This document shows positions 1 to 7,040 of a stretch of DNA of 15,334 nucleotides, piece after piece. A model generated the notes under the pieces. That model saw only the letters and a list, made by a program, of their open reading frames with translations, had not been told where the DNA came from and made no database searches. The position numbers and the translations under genes were made by a program. The DNA is taken from the NCBI GenBank assembly GCA_002343685.1, contig DDRS01000014.1, forward strand, positions 1 to 15,334, read 5' to 3'. The stretch comes from Thiobacillus denitrificans. GTDB taxonomy: Bacteria > Pseudomonadota > Gammaproteobacteria > Burkholderiales > Thiobacillaceae. Every line of letters begins with the position of its first letter. The stretch's first letter is position 1.

Positions 1-50
1 TCAGTAGTTAAGCAGAGGTTTCAGCATGGCAAATGCGACACGGGCAGTAA

Positions 51-1097
51 TCAGAGGATTCGTTTGTGGTCGAGTTGCCTGACCAGCGTACGTACGGGGG
101 CGGGGAGCGCCGCATCGAGTGCATCGGCCAGGGGGAGCCAGATTTGGCCGGGTGGCGTATCGGAGCGCGGTGCCAGCTGAAGCTGAACCGGCTGGATGTG
201 TAGCTTGAAGTGGGTGAAGCTGTGTGTGAACTGCGGGAGAGCCTGCTGGGCCAGCGCGGTGAAGCCGAAGCGCTCGCGGCAGTGGCTGGCGGCGTCGACG
301 TCGGGGGCCAGTTCGGGCAGGCTCCACAAGCCGCCCCAAATACCCTGTGAAGGGCGCTTTTCAAGCATGAGTTCGCCGCGGTCGAGCAGCAGCAGCATCT
401 GCACCTGCTTTTCTGGCAGTGTTTTTCTGGGGCGTGGCGTTGGCAATTCCTGGACGCGGCCTTGCGTATGGGCGACGCAGTCGGCATTGACCGGGCAGAC
501 TGCACAATTTGGCTGGCTACGGGTACAGACGAGTGCGCCAAGATCCATCATGCCCTGGGTGTAGGTCTCGATGGCCGTGCCCGGCAGCAGCGACTCGGCC
601 AGCGCCCACAACGCCGACTCGACTTTCTTGTCGCCGGGCCAGCCTGCGATGCCGCCATGGCGTGTCAGTACGCGCTTGACGTTGCCATCGAGAATGGCGC
701 AGCGCTGGCCGAATGCAAGCGCTGCAATGGCCGCAGCGGTCGAGCGTCCCACGCCCGGCAGCTGCGCGATGGTGTCGGGCCGGGCCGGAAATGTCCCGCC
801 ATGTCGGGTCACGACGACGTGTGCCGCGGCATGCAGATTGCGTGCGCGGCTGTAGTAGCCTAGCCCGCTCCACAACGCGAGCACGTCGTCTTCCTGGGCG
901 GCGGCCAGGGCCGGCAGATCGGGAAAGCGGGCGACGAAGCGCTCGAAATAGGGGATGACCGTGGCAACCTGGGTCTGCTGCAGCATGATTTCCGACAGCC
1001 AGATACGGTAGGGATCGCGTGTGCCCTGCCATGGCAGGGTATGGCGGCCGTGGTGCAGCTGCCAGTGGATGATGCGGGACGCAAATGATTTTTTCAC
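51..1097 (-). CDS. mutY: A/G-specific adenine DNA glycosylase MutY
   Basis: Base-excision repair enzyme that removes adenine mispaired with 8-oxoguanine or guanine. The N-terminal helix-hairpin-helix glycosylase domain has WLSEIMLQQTQ with the catalytic Glu (residue 36), LPGVGRST as the hairpin, and ILDGNVKRV with the catalytic Asp (137). The [4Fe-4S] cluster motif C-X6-C-X2-C-X5-C is at residues 191-207. A C-terminal NUDIX-like 8-oxoG-checking domain follows and carries HSFTHF where E. coli has HTFSHF. I chose the GTG at 1097 because all catalytic and cluster residues then fall exactly one position before their E. coli counterparts; the reading frame also has a TTG ten codons upstream at 1127. 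The length of 348 aa is normal for MutY. It lies 118 bp downstream of a DUF1631 gene, with a possible terminator between, so it may have its own promoter. Confidence 0.95.
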   Translation of the reverse strand: MKKSFASRIIHWQLHHGRHTLPWQGTRDPYRIWLSEIMLQQTQVATVIPYFERFVARFPDLPALAAAQEDDVLALWSGLGYYSRARNLHAAAHVVVTRHGGTFPARPDTIAQLPGVGRSTAAAIAALAFGQRCAILDGNVKRVLTRHGGIAGWPGDKKVESALWALAESLLPGTAIETYTQGMMDLGALVCTRSQPNCAVCPVNADCVAHTQGRVQELPTPRPRKTLPEKQVQMLLLLDRGELMLEKRPSQGIWGGLWSLPELAPDVDAASHCRERFGFTALAQQALPQFTHSFTHFKLHIQPVQLQLAPRSDTPPGQIWLPLADALDAALPAPVRTLVRQLDHKRIL

Positions 1098-1167
1098 CCC
1101 GGCAGGGTAGCACCGTTTAGGGTGCAAGCCGCGGCGAAGGGATGGCGCATGGATTCATGTACGAAAC

Positions 1168-1188
1168 CCGCGAGAGCCCGCCTCGCGG
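1168..1188 (-). terminator. Stem-loop after the DUF1631 gene, possible intrinsic terminator
   Basis: A perfect 7-bp GC-rich inverted repeat (CCGCGAG / CTCGCGG) with a 7-nt loop lies 27 bp past the stop of the DUF1631 gene. On the minus strand it is followed by GTTTCGT, which is only a weak U-tract. It may reduce read-through into mutY, but a strong terminator would have more T residues. Confidence 0.35.
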
Positions 1189-1214
1189 TACACAAGCGAC
1201 GGCAATCCGCCGGC

Positions 1215-3449
1215 TCAGGCGTGACCGAGTTTCTGGCGGAACAGGTTCATCAGCTTGCCGAACGCCGATTCGGTGATCGACTTGCGTTCGACCAGCACGG
1301 CTTCGCCGCGGCGCAGCTTGTCGGCCAGGCGATGCAGGCCGATGGAAAAGCTGTTCATGCCATCCTGATCCGAGAACAGGTAGGTGTTCTTGATGCTGCT
1401 GACCCAACCCAGCCGCGCCCAGCGGAACGTGCCGTCGTCGTAGTGGAATTCCACCCAGTCGCCCTTGTTCAGGGCGAGGGCGCGCTGGGTGAATTCGTCT
1501 TCCACTTCAGGCGTGGCCGGCTCGGCTTCGGCCGCCACGATCGGGGGGGCTTCCGGTACGGCAGGCGCAGGCGCGAGCGCCTCGATTTCTTCGGGCGTGA
1601 TGTCGGGCAACGGAACCGGCTGGGCATTGGGCCGCACCGCGTTGGCGTGCAGGATGACCAGGGTAGCGAAGAAGCGATCAGAGAGTTTCTGCGGCAGGTC
1701 GATTTCTGCCGTACCTTCACGCAGGCGCTTCAGCAGCCCGGGCAGAATGCGCACCAGCATCAGACGTGCGTCCATATCCGCCTTGGGTTGCACGCTCCAG
1801 ACCAGTTCGCGCATGGTTTCGACATGGCTGTTGAAATGCGCGCCCTGCTCGCCTTCGCTGATGTAATCCTGGGTGAGCAACTGCGCCCAGTCGCGGCGCA
1901 GGAATTCGCGTACCGCATCGCCTGCCTGCTGGTCCTTGAGCGCGCGATTGATGAAATCATGCACGATGACCGGCGCGAGTTCGGCGCGTTCGCTTTGCTT
2001 GATCTGGGCGATATCCGGTTGCAGGCTGACGTCCACCGTTTCCTCGAGCGTTTCTTCCAGGGTGGAGGCCATGGCTTCCAGCTCTATGGCAGCGGATTCG
2101 AATACGGCAATGTCCTGCTCGAAACTGTCCAGCACCCGGCTGACCACTTGCGAGATGGCATCGAGACGAGCATTACCCGTCTCGTTGTCGGGCAGGTGGA
2201 CGGAAAGTATGGCGATCGCATCCAGCATGCGACGCACCGGATGATTCGACTGCGAGAAGAAATTGCGATCCAGCATCGCCGCCTTCAGCACCGGAATCTG
2301 CAAGCGCGCAATTTGGGCCTTGAGGCGATCGGGGATGGAGGCTTCGTCGAACACCACGTCGAACAGCATGGCCACGGCATCCACCAGCACCGCATCGAGC
2401 GGGCTAGCTGCCTGCATGACCGGGCTTTGCTGCAAGCTGCGCAGCACGTTGCTGACATTGGTGGCTTCCAGTAGGGGTAGTTCGAAGCGTCCGCCTCCGG
2501 GCAGCATGAGGGCGCCGGATTGAAGCTGGCTGAGCGAATCAAGCAAACTGAAGCCGGCAAGCCCGGCCGACACACTGCCACCGCCGGCACCGGTACCGGC
2601 GGCATATCCGCCTGTGGCCGGCGCGCTGCCATGCGCGAGTTGCTCGAACAGCCTGAACATGTCGCCGCCGGTTTGTCCCTGCATGGCAGGGCCTGTACCG
2701 GCAGAAGGTGTGCCGTGCTGGGCGGGGCCCGAACTTTGTGCCCGGTTCTTCGCGCCGACTTTCAGGTCGGGCAGGATGCCGCGGTCGATCAGATGGCGGT
2801 TGATGGCCTGGTAGATGTGGGCGAGTTCGGTGGTGAGCACCAGGTCGAACTGGTTCAGCAGAACGATTCGCACGTCCTGTTCCAGCTGCATGCGGGTGAT
2901 GCCGTCGAGCATCGCTTCGCACAGCGCGCGCGGGCCGAGCGGGTTGTCGTTCTCGGCCAGATCGCTGCGGCCCAGCAGATGGGCAATACGAGCATCCAGG
3001 GCAACCAGTTCCTCGGCGCAGTTGAAGCGCAGTCGCGAGGTGGCTTTATCGACCGCCAGCGTGATTTCGAAATCCTGGTCGTCCACCAGGGACAGTTCGA
3101 GCAATTCGCTGCCGGTCGTTTTCTCGCGATTGAGCGCAAAATCGCTGAAGTTCTGGCAGTAGGCGTCCTTGCAGGCACTCAATAGTTCGTTGGCCTGCTT
3201 GTTGAGGATGCCCTGGGCGCCGTAATACGTATTGCGCGTGTCCAGCAAAGGCGAACGGTCGGCCATTGCCAGCAGGGTGTTTTCCATGGCCTCGGTCTGC
3301 CGGGTCAGCACACGGGTCGCACCTTCGATCAGCAGGTCGCGGCAGCCGTGCAGGACGGACAAAGTCTCGGCGGAGACCTGCGCACGGCGCGCTCGCTCGA
3401 ATTGATTGAGGTTAACTACGACTGAATTGTCTGGCATCTCGCGCTCCAT
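1215..3449 (-). CDS. DUF1631 family protein, paralogue A (riboswitch-controlled)
   Basis: Large cytoplasmic protein (744 aa, no signal peptide or membrane segment) that I recognise as DUF1631; its molecular function is not established. Residues 1-230 are mostly helical. A Gly/Ala/Ser-rich low-complexity stretch follows at about 235-305, then a second helical region including the family-typical LQIPVLKAAMLD and FFSQSNHPVRRMLD. An Ala/Pro/Glu linker lies at about 617-659. The last 85 residues form a beta-rich module starting GDWVEF, with LGWVSSIKNTYLFSDQDG; it resembles a PilZ-like barrel but lacks an obvious RxxxR c-di-GMP motif. ATG at 3449 is chosen because AGGTG lies 6 nt upstream. GTG at 3458 and ATG at 3437 (GGAG upstream) are alternatives. 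It follows a FliA-type promoter and a c-di-GMP-I riboswitch, suggesting a role in the motile/sessile switch (inference). Confidence 0.9.
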   Translation of the reverse strand: MEREMPDNSVVVNLNQFERARRAQVSAETLSVLHGCRDLLIEGATRVLTRQTEAMENTLLAMADRSPLLDTRNTYYGAQGILNKQANELLSACKDAYCQNFSDFALNREKTTGSELLELSLVDDQDFEITLAVDKATSRLRFNCAEELVALDARIAHLLGRSDLAENDNPLGPRALCEAMLDGITRMQLEQDVRIVLLNQFDLVLTTELAHIYQAINRHLIDRGILPDLKVGAKNRAQSSGPAQHGTPSAGTGPAMQGQTGGDMFRLFEQLAHGSAPATGGYAAGTGAGGGSVSAGLAGFSLLDSLSQLQSGALMLPGGGRFELPLLEATNVSNVLRSLQQSPVMQAASPLDAVLVDAVAMLFDVVFDEASIPDRLKAQIARLQIPVLKAAMLDRNFFSQSNHPVRRMLDAIAILSVHLPDNETGNARLDAISQVVSRVLDSFEQDIAVFESAAIELEAMASTLEETLEETVDVSLQPDIAQIKQSERAELAPVIVHDFINRALKDQQAGDAVREFLRRDWAQLLTQDYISEGEQGAHFNSHVETMRELVWSVQPKADMDARLMLVRILPGLLKRLREGTAEIDLPQKLSDRFFATLVILHANAVRPNAQPVPLPDITPEEIEALAPAPAVPEAPPIVAAEAEPATPEVEDEFTQRALALNKGDWVEFHYDDGTFRWARLGWVSSIKNTYLFSDQDGMNSFSIGLHRLADKLRRGEAVLVERKSITESAFGKLMNLFRQKLGHA

Positions 3450-3455
3450 GGGGAT

Positions 3456-3495
3456 CACCTCGCGGTATCGGCGGCTGGCCGGCCAACGGAGGGTG
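3456..3495 (-). promoter_or_regulatory. Putative ribosome-binding-site sequestering pairing (riboswitch expression platform)
   Basis: The ribosome binding site GAGGTG (minus strand, 3461-3456) can pair with CACCCTC (3495-3489) with one bulged C. The sequence between them contains the self-complementary TGGCCGGCCA (3485-3476), which could fold back and bring the two arms together. No U-rich terminator lies between the aptamer and the ATG, so control of translation initiation seems more likely than of transcription. This is inferred from complementarity only. Confidence 0.4.
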
Positions 3496-3510
3496 TACGC
3501 GTGACAGGAG

Positions 3511-3612
3511 TACTGCCGGCGGCCCCGCTATCTCGTCAGCCGGATGTGGCGGGCGAGACCGGTAACTTTGCGTCCCTGCCTCGCGGCGGGTTTGCCCTGT
3601 TCGGTGGTCGGC
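3511..3612 (-). ncRNA. Cyclic-di-GMP-I (GEMM) riboswitch aptamer
   Basis: Read on the minus strand, the 5' leader of the DUF1631 gene carries the landmarks of class I c-di-GMP aptamers in order. CAGGGCAAACC is at 3599-3589. It is followed by a short stem capped by the GNRA tetraloop GCGA (GCC-GCGA-GGC), then GGGACGCAAAG (3576-3566) and ACCGG. A second stem, TCTCG / CGAGA (about 3558-3554 with 3535-3531), leads to the conserved TAGCGGGG (3530-3523). These elements align directly with the Vibrio cholerae Vc2 aptamer (AGGGCAAACC, GNRA loop, GGGACGCAAAG, AGCGGGG). The exact limits of the closing P1 stem are uncertain. It begins about 35 nt after the predicted FliA transcript start and ends about 60 nt before the ATG at 3449. 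Confidence 0.92.
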
Positions 3613-3642
3613 GGTTGCGCCGAAAAATCGACACACAACCGC
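3611..3642 (-). promoter_or_regulatory. 5'-end leader hairpin preceding the riboswitch
   Basis: A perfect 7-bp stem (GCGGTTG at 3642-3636 and CAACCGC at 3617-3611) encloses a second short stem (GTCG / CGGC) around an ATTTTT loop. It would lie at the very 5' end of the FliA-driven transcript and abuts or overlaps the first bases of the aptamer. It could stabilise the mRNA, compete with the closing stem of the aptamer, or be a weak end for the upstream gene's transcript; no T-tract follows it. Confidence 0.5.
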
Positions 3643-3651
3643 ATAACTGAC

Positions 3652-3678
3652 CTATCGGCCAAGCTGAACGAAACTTGA
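3652..3678 (-). promoter_or_regulatory. Sigma-28 (FliA) flagellar-type promoter
   Basis: On the minus strand TCAAGTTT (3678-3671) is separated by exactly 11 nt from GCCGATAG (3659-3652). The FliA consensus is TAAAGTTT-N11-GCCGATAA, so 14 of 16 positions and the spacing match. Transcription would start around 3648-3644, just before the leader hairpin and riboswitch. It sits 20 bp past the stop of the upstream paralogue and therefore gives the downstream DUF1631 gene its own flagellar-class start. Confidence 0.85.
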
Positions 3679-3698
3679 GTGTAGTCGAAGCCGAAATA

Positions 3699-5759
3699 TT
3701 AAGTGCGGCTGTTTACCAAGCTGTCCTTAAGGCGCAGCATGGCATTTCGGGTTAGTGACTGCTCCGGAATCCGGGCCCGGCCGGTCCGGATTTCCACCGC
3801 GAGCCCCTCGCAGTCCAGTGAAAAGCGCTGCTCGCCTTCGCTGTCACAAAACAGCAGGTAGCCACGTACGCCGACCCAGGCCACGCGGGCTGTCGCAAGA
3901 CCCTCGTAGGGCGGGTCGAAATCCACCCAGTCGCCTTCGATCAATTGCTGCGCCTGCAGCAGGGCGGGATCGTTTTCCTGTGGCGCCGGCACCTGGTCGG
4001 CAAATGATTCGATTTGAGCCTGCGAGATGCGCTTCGGGATAAACGTGCTGACCCGCGCCTCGCGATGTCCCAGGGCAGGGCGGATCCAGCATTCCTGGGT
4101 GGCCGTGATGGCGCTGAAAAAATCTTTCAATTGCGCCGGTTCGGCCCCCTGGGCCAGGAGGCCCTGCCGCAATGCGGCATTGATGGCGGGGATCGATTGC
4201 AGTCGGGTTTCGCGCGTGGTGTCGCTGTCGGGCGTCTGCAGGCTGAGGAAAAGATTCTGAAGGGTCTGGCAGGCCGCCCGCCAGTCGGGGCCTTCGCCGG
4301 ATTCGGCCACGTACAGGGAGGCCATGTGCGGAACCCAGGCGGTTTCCAGCCGCCGCAGGACGGATTCTGGGGCAGGATAGCGTTCGGTCAAGTCATTGAG
4401 GTTTTCCAGCGCCAGCAGCGTGCCCAGTTCCTGCCGCTCGATCTGCTCCAGATGTGCGACTTCGGCATTCAGTGCGGCTTCCGTACGCGCATCCTCGCCT
4501 ACCAGCCAGGCGGCGAGTGCGTTGTGTGCCCGGGCAAAAGCCTCGTTCGGGTGATCGGCGTCGTCGAGAACGGTGGCGCAGGCGGTATGGATTTGCTCGA
4601 GCGCGCTGTGGTGTGTTGCGTCGCCTTCGGGAAAGCGTCGGGAAAACTGGCCCATCAGGTCGATCAGTTGGCGTGCCGGGTGCTGGTCGTCGCTGAAAAA
4701 CTCGGGCGAAATGAGCGCCACCCTGAGGGCCGGGATCTGCAGGTGCGCGATCTCGACCTTGTAGTTCGGCGAGACGGCGGGATCGTCGAGGATGAATTCG
4801 AACAGGCCTGCCAAGGCATCCAGTATGGCAAGATCGAACGAACCGGTGCCGGCTTGGCGTGCATCCTGCTGCAGTTGTCGCAGGACCAAGGCCGGTGTTT
4901 CGCCGTCGGCGCTTGTGGGGCCGGGTGGGAAGGCATGCCAGTCGGACAGGCTGTCAACCAGGCTGCGCGGCGTGGCACCCTGGAGCAGCCCGGTTGGAAA
5001 CCCTCCACTTGCCGGGCCTGTTCCTCCGGCGGCAGAGGCGGCCTGGATATGCGCCAGCACATCGTGTCCTACGTCAGGCTCGCTTCGTCGGGACGGGGAT
5101 GGGCGGGGGGCATCCGGCACCCGAAGGTCGGGAAGATCGACCAGGCTGAGAAATTGATTGAGCGCCGTGTAAGTGTGTTTCAGCGTATCGAGCAGCGGCG
5201 CGCGTACGCATTCGAGCAAAAAGGTACCGCAGGCCGAACTCATGCCTTGCGAATCGAGTGCGCGCGAGAGGGCGCGAACGACCGGAAGCGGGCCGTAGGC
5301 ATCGGGATGGTTCAGGTTCGTGTTATTTCCCTGCTTGGCCCGTTGCACCGCCTGGATGCGGCGGAACAGCGGCAGCATGTCGGCGCGCAGCGTTTCGGTC
5401 ATGTCGGCAGCAAGCTTCTCTTCGGCCAGTTGACGCTTGAGCGTGTCGTCATCCACCAACTGCAGTTCGGGCGCAGGATCGCCGTGGTGACTGGGAAACG
5501 TCTCGGGCCGGGCGAGGTGGCGGCGAAACTGATCGGCAAAGGCGGCGGACAAGGCTTCCGGACTGGCGTTGAGCAGGTCGAGACAGGTTTGTCCGGTGGC
5601 GACGTGCGGGGTGTCCATCCGGTCGGCCAGCACCCTGAAGATGGTGTCCTGGATCGCGATGCGACTGCGCTGGAAGAAATTGTCCAACGCCTGCGTCATG
5701 CGCGCATCGACCTCGTGCAGCAAGGCGTCGGGGGTGGACAGGGCGGGCTTGGTATTCAT
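3699..5759 (-). CDS. DUF1631 family protein, paralogue B
   Basis: Second DUF1631-type protein (686 aa), clearly related to the downstream copy. Shared features are LPDLRVPDAPR / LPDLKVGAKNR, IAHLQIPALRVALIS with FF and HPARQLIDLM, a Gly/Ser/Ala-rich stretch near the middle (GGTGPASGGFPTG), and a C-terminal module of about 80 residues beginning LIEGDWVDFD with AWVGVRGYLLFCDSEG. No signal peptide or membrane segment is seen, and the molecular function is unknown. The frame stays open to an ATG at 5966 (755 aa), but the extra 69 residues look unrelated to the family. ATG at 5759 gives a natural start like paralogue A, although only a close AAGG precedes it. ATG at 5807 is another possibility. 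No c-di-GMP aptamer or FliA box was found upstream, so the two copies seem to be regulated differently. Confidence 0.85.
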   Translation of the reverse strand: MNTKPALSTPDALLHEVDARMTQALDNFFQRSRIAIQDTIFRVLADRMDTPHVATGQTCLDLLNASPEALSAAFADQFRRHLARPETFPSHHGDPAPELQLVDDDTLKRQLAEEKLAADMTETLRADMLPLFRRIQAVQRAKQGNNTNLNHPDAYGPLPVVRALSRALDSQGMSSACGTFLLECVRAPLLDTLKHTYTALNQFLSLVDLPDLRVPDAPRPSPSRRSEPDVGHDVLAHIQAASAAGGTGPASGGFPTGLLQGATPRSLVDSLSDWHAFPPGPTSADGETPALVLRQLQQDARQAGTGSFDLAILDALAGLFEFILDDPAVSPNYKVEIAHLQIPALRVALISPEFFSDDQHPARQLIDLMGQFSRRFPEGDATHHSALEQIHTACATVLDDADHPNEAFARAHNALAAWLVGEDARTEAALNAEVAHLEQIERQELGTLLALENLNDLTERYPAPESVLRRLETAWVPHMASLYVAESGEGPDWRAACQTLQNLFLSLQTPDSDTTRETRLQSIPAINAALRQGLLAQGAEPAQLKDFFSAITATQECWIRPALGHREARVSTFIPKRISQAQIESFADQVPAPQENDPALLQAQQLIEGDWVDFDPPYEGLATARVAWVGVRGYLLFCDSEGEQRFSLDCEGLAVEIRTGRARIPEQSLTRNAMLRLKDSLVNSRT

Positions 5760-6060
5760 GGCCTTAACACTATCAGGAGTGACCCCAATCAATCGGCGGC
5801 AAGCCATATCTGGAGCGGGTGATGGGAACAGCACCCGGTCGCTAACTCGTTTATTACGAACGTTTTTTCCGATCCAGGCGTCACGGAATGGACTCGATTG
5901 TGGACTCAAGTCGTCGGCCTGGTCAACGTTGGCCGTTGCAGGTGATCCAAAGAGAACCAAGCACATCCACCAACAGCCGGAGCATCGGATTTCATTCCGA
6001 AGTCTATCTGCCTACTGGCACATCACGCCACAGGCCGCAACGGACAGGTGAGCTGCGTCC
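5760..6060. other. Intergenic region upstream of paralogue B
   Basis: About 300 bp between the start of paralogue B and the stop of the LysR gene. The only open frame is the N-terminal extension of paralogue B, which has no family-like sequence. I found no riboswitch landmarks and no convincing FliA box; GCCGATTG at 5797-5790 lacks a matching -35. A small inverted repeat (TCGGA / TCCGA, 5985-6000) is too weak to call a terminator. The promoter of paralogue B presumably lies here but cannot be placed. Confidence 0.5.
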
Positions 6061-6969
6061 TCAAAGGACTGGCTCATCATCGACCGGCGCGGCCCCGTCT
6101 TTCACCCGCTCGATGAACCGCTTCATGGGCTCGGAGGGGTCGCCATGGCGGCGCAGCAGGTAGGTAGAGAGCATCGGTGGGGTGCCGGCCAGGGGACGAA
6201 TGGAGATGTCCGGGCGCTGTAGCGTCTGCACCTGCGAGGCGATGGCGAAACCGATGCCGTAGCCCGCGCCGACCAGGGTCAGCATCACGCCCAGGCTGGT
6301 CACTTCATCGACCAGCTTGAGCGGCGTGCCCGCGTCCTGCAGCATCGTTTGAATCTGATGGCGGCAGCCCGATCCCGATTCGGGATGGCACAGGACCAGC
6401 GGGAACTTCAAGGCTTCGGCCAGCGGCACCTGCACGTGTGCCAGCAAGGGATGGCGTGTGGGCACGATCACCGACAGCGGATCGGTCCACACCGGCTCGG
6501 CGACGAGGCCATCATGCACCGCGTTTGACAACGCAAAGCCGATGTCCAGCAGATCGTTGTGCAGCATCTTGAGCTGCTGCGCGAACGGCAGCTCGAAGAC
6601 GCGAATCTCCAGCTCGGGCTCATCCTCGCGGCTGCGTGCCAGCAAGGTGGCGATACGGGGCTGCGCCAGGCTGTCGCAGATTGCGATGCGCAGATGGCCC
6701 TGGTAGCCCTGTGCCGCCGCCTTGGCGCTCTTGACTGCCTGCTCCACGGTGGCCTGCACACGCCGGCATTCGACGAGGAACACCTGGCCGGCCCAGGTCA
6801 GCCGCGTCAGGCGTGTGCTCCGGTCGAACAACTGCACGCCAAGCTGGCTCTCCAGGTTGCGCATCGCACGCGAAAGCGGTGACTGCTCGATGTTCAGCCG
6901 CTCGGCGGCGCGGCCGAAGTGCAATTCCTCGGCCACCGCCACGAAGTAACGCAATAGTCTCAGCTCCAT
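6061..6969 (-). CDS. LysR-family transcriptional regulator (copy 1)
   Basis: 302-residue LysR-type regulator of normal length. The N-terminal winged helix-turn-helix includes LRYFVAVAEELHFGRAAERL and QSPLSRAMRNLE (residues 5-45). The substrate-binding domain spans about 90-295, with HPLLAHVQVPLAEA, FPLVLCHPESG and the closing PMLSTYLLRRHG. ATG at 6969 has AGAGG 6 nt upstream. It lies 71 bp downstream of the hybrid kinase gene on the same strand, so it may be read through from the two-component operon. LysR proteins often control a divergent neighbour, but nothing divergent is present here. The sequence closely parallels the LysR gene at 13889-14800 and belongs to a type that I recall from conjugative-element regulators. 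The inducer is unknown. Confidence 0.95.
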   Translation of the reverse strand: MELRLLRYFVAVAEELHFGRAAERLNIEQSPLSRAMRNLESQLGVQLFDRSTRLTRLTWAGQVFLVECRRVQATVEQAVKSAKAAAQGYQGHLRIAICDSLAQPRIATLLARSREDEPELEIRVFELPFAQQLKMLHNDLLDIGFALSNAVHDGLVAEPVWTDPLSVIVPTRHPLLAHVQVPLAEALKFPLVLCHPESGSGCRHQIQTMLQDAGTPLKLVDEVTSLGVMLTLVGAGYGIGFAIASQVQTLQRPDISIRPLAGTPPMLSTYLLRRHGDPSEPMKRFIERVKDGAAPVDDEPVL

Positions 6970-7040
6970 GGCGGCCTCTCTGTTCCTGTTGTTGTCGGCC
7001 GGTCGACGCGTTCCAGTGATCCATCTCTACATTGCGCTCA

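Noticed and set aside
1122..2474. 450-codon open frame on the plus strand
   Set aside because: It is antisense to DUF1631 paralogue A, has no ribosome binding site or domain, and is His/Gln/Arg-rich as expected of a GC-rich antisense frame.
3412..3636. 74-codon minus-strand frame across the leader of paralogue A
   Set aside because: It overlaps the riboswitch and ribosome binding site, is Arg/Pro-rich, and is explained by the structured RNA.
3611..3642. Leader hairpin as an intrinsic terminator of paralogue B
   Set aside because: No T-tract follows the stem on the minus strand, and the FliA start lies upstream of it, so it belongs to the next transcript.
5790..5816. GCCGATTG as a second FliA promoter for paralogue B
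   Set aside because: The -35 position 11 nt upstream reads GCTCCAGA, which does not match TAAAGTTT.
4014..5822. 602-codon open frame on the plus strand
   Set aside because: It is antisense to paralogue B, whose family-typical motifs prove the minus-strand frame; the composition is that of an antisense frame.
5760..5966. N-terminal 69-residue extension of paralogue B
   Set aside because: The sequence does not resemble the family, the first ATG lacks a ribosome binding site, and the start at 5759 matches the layout of paralogue A.
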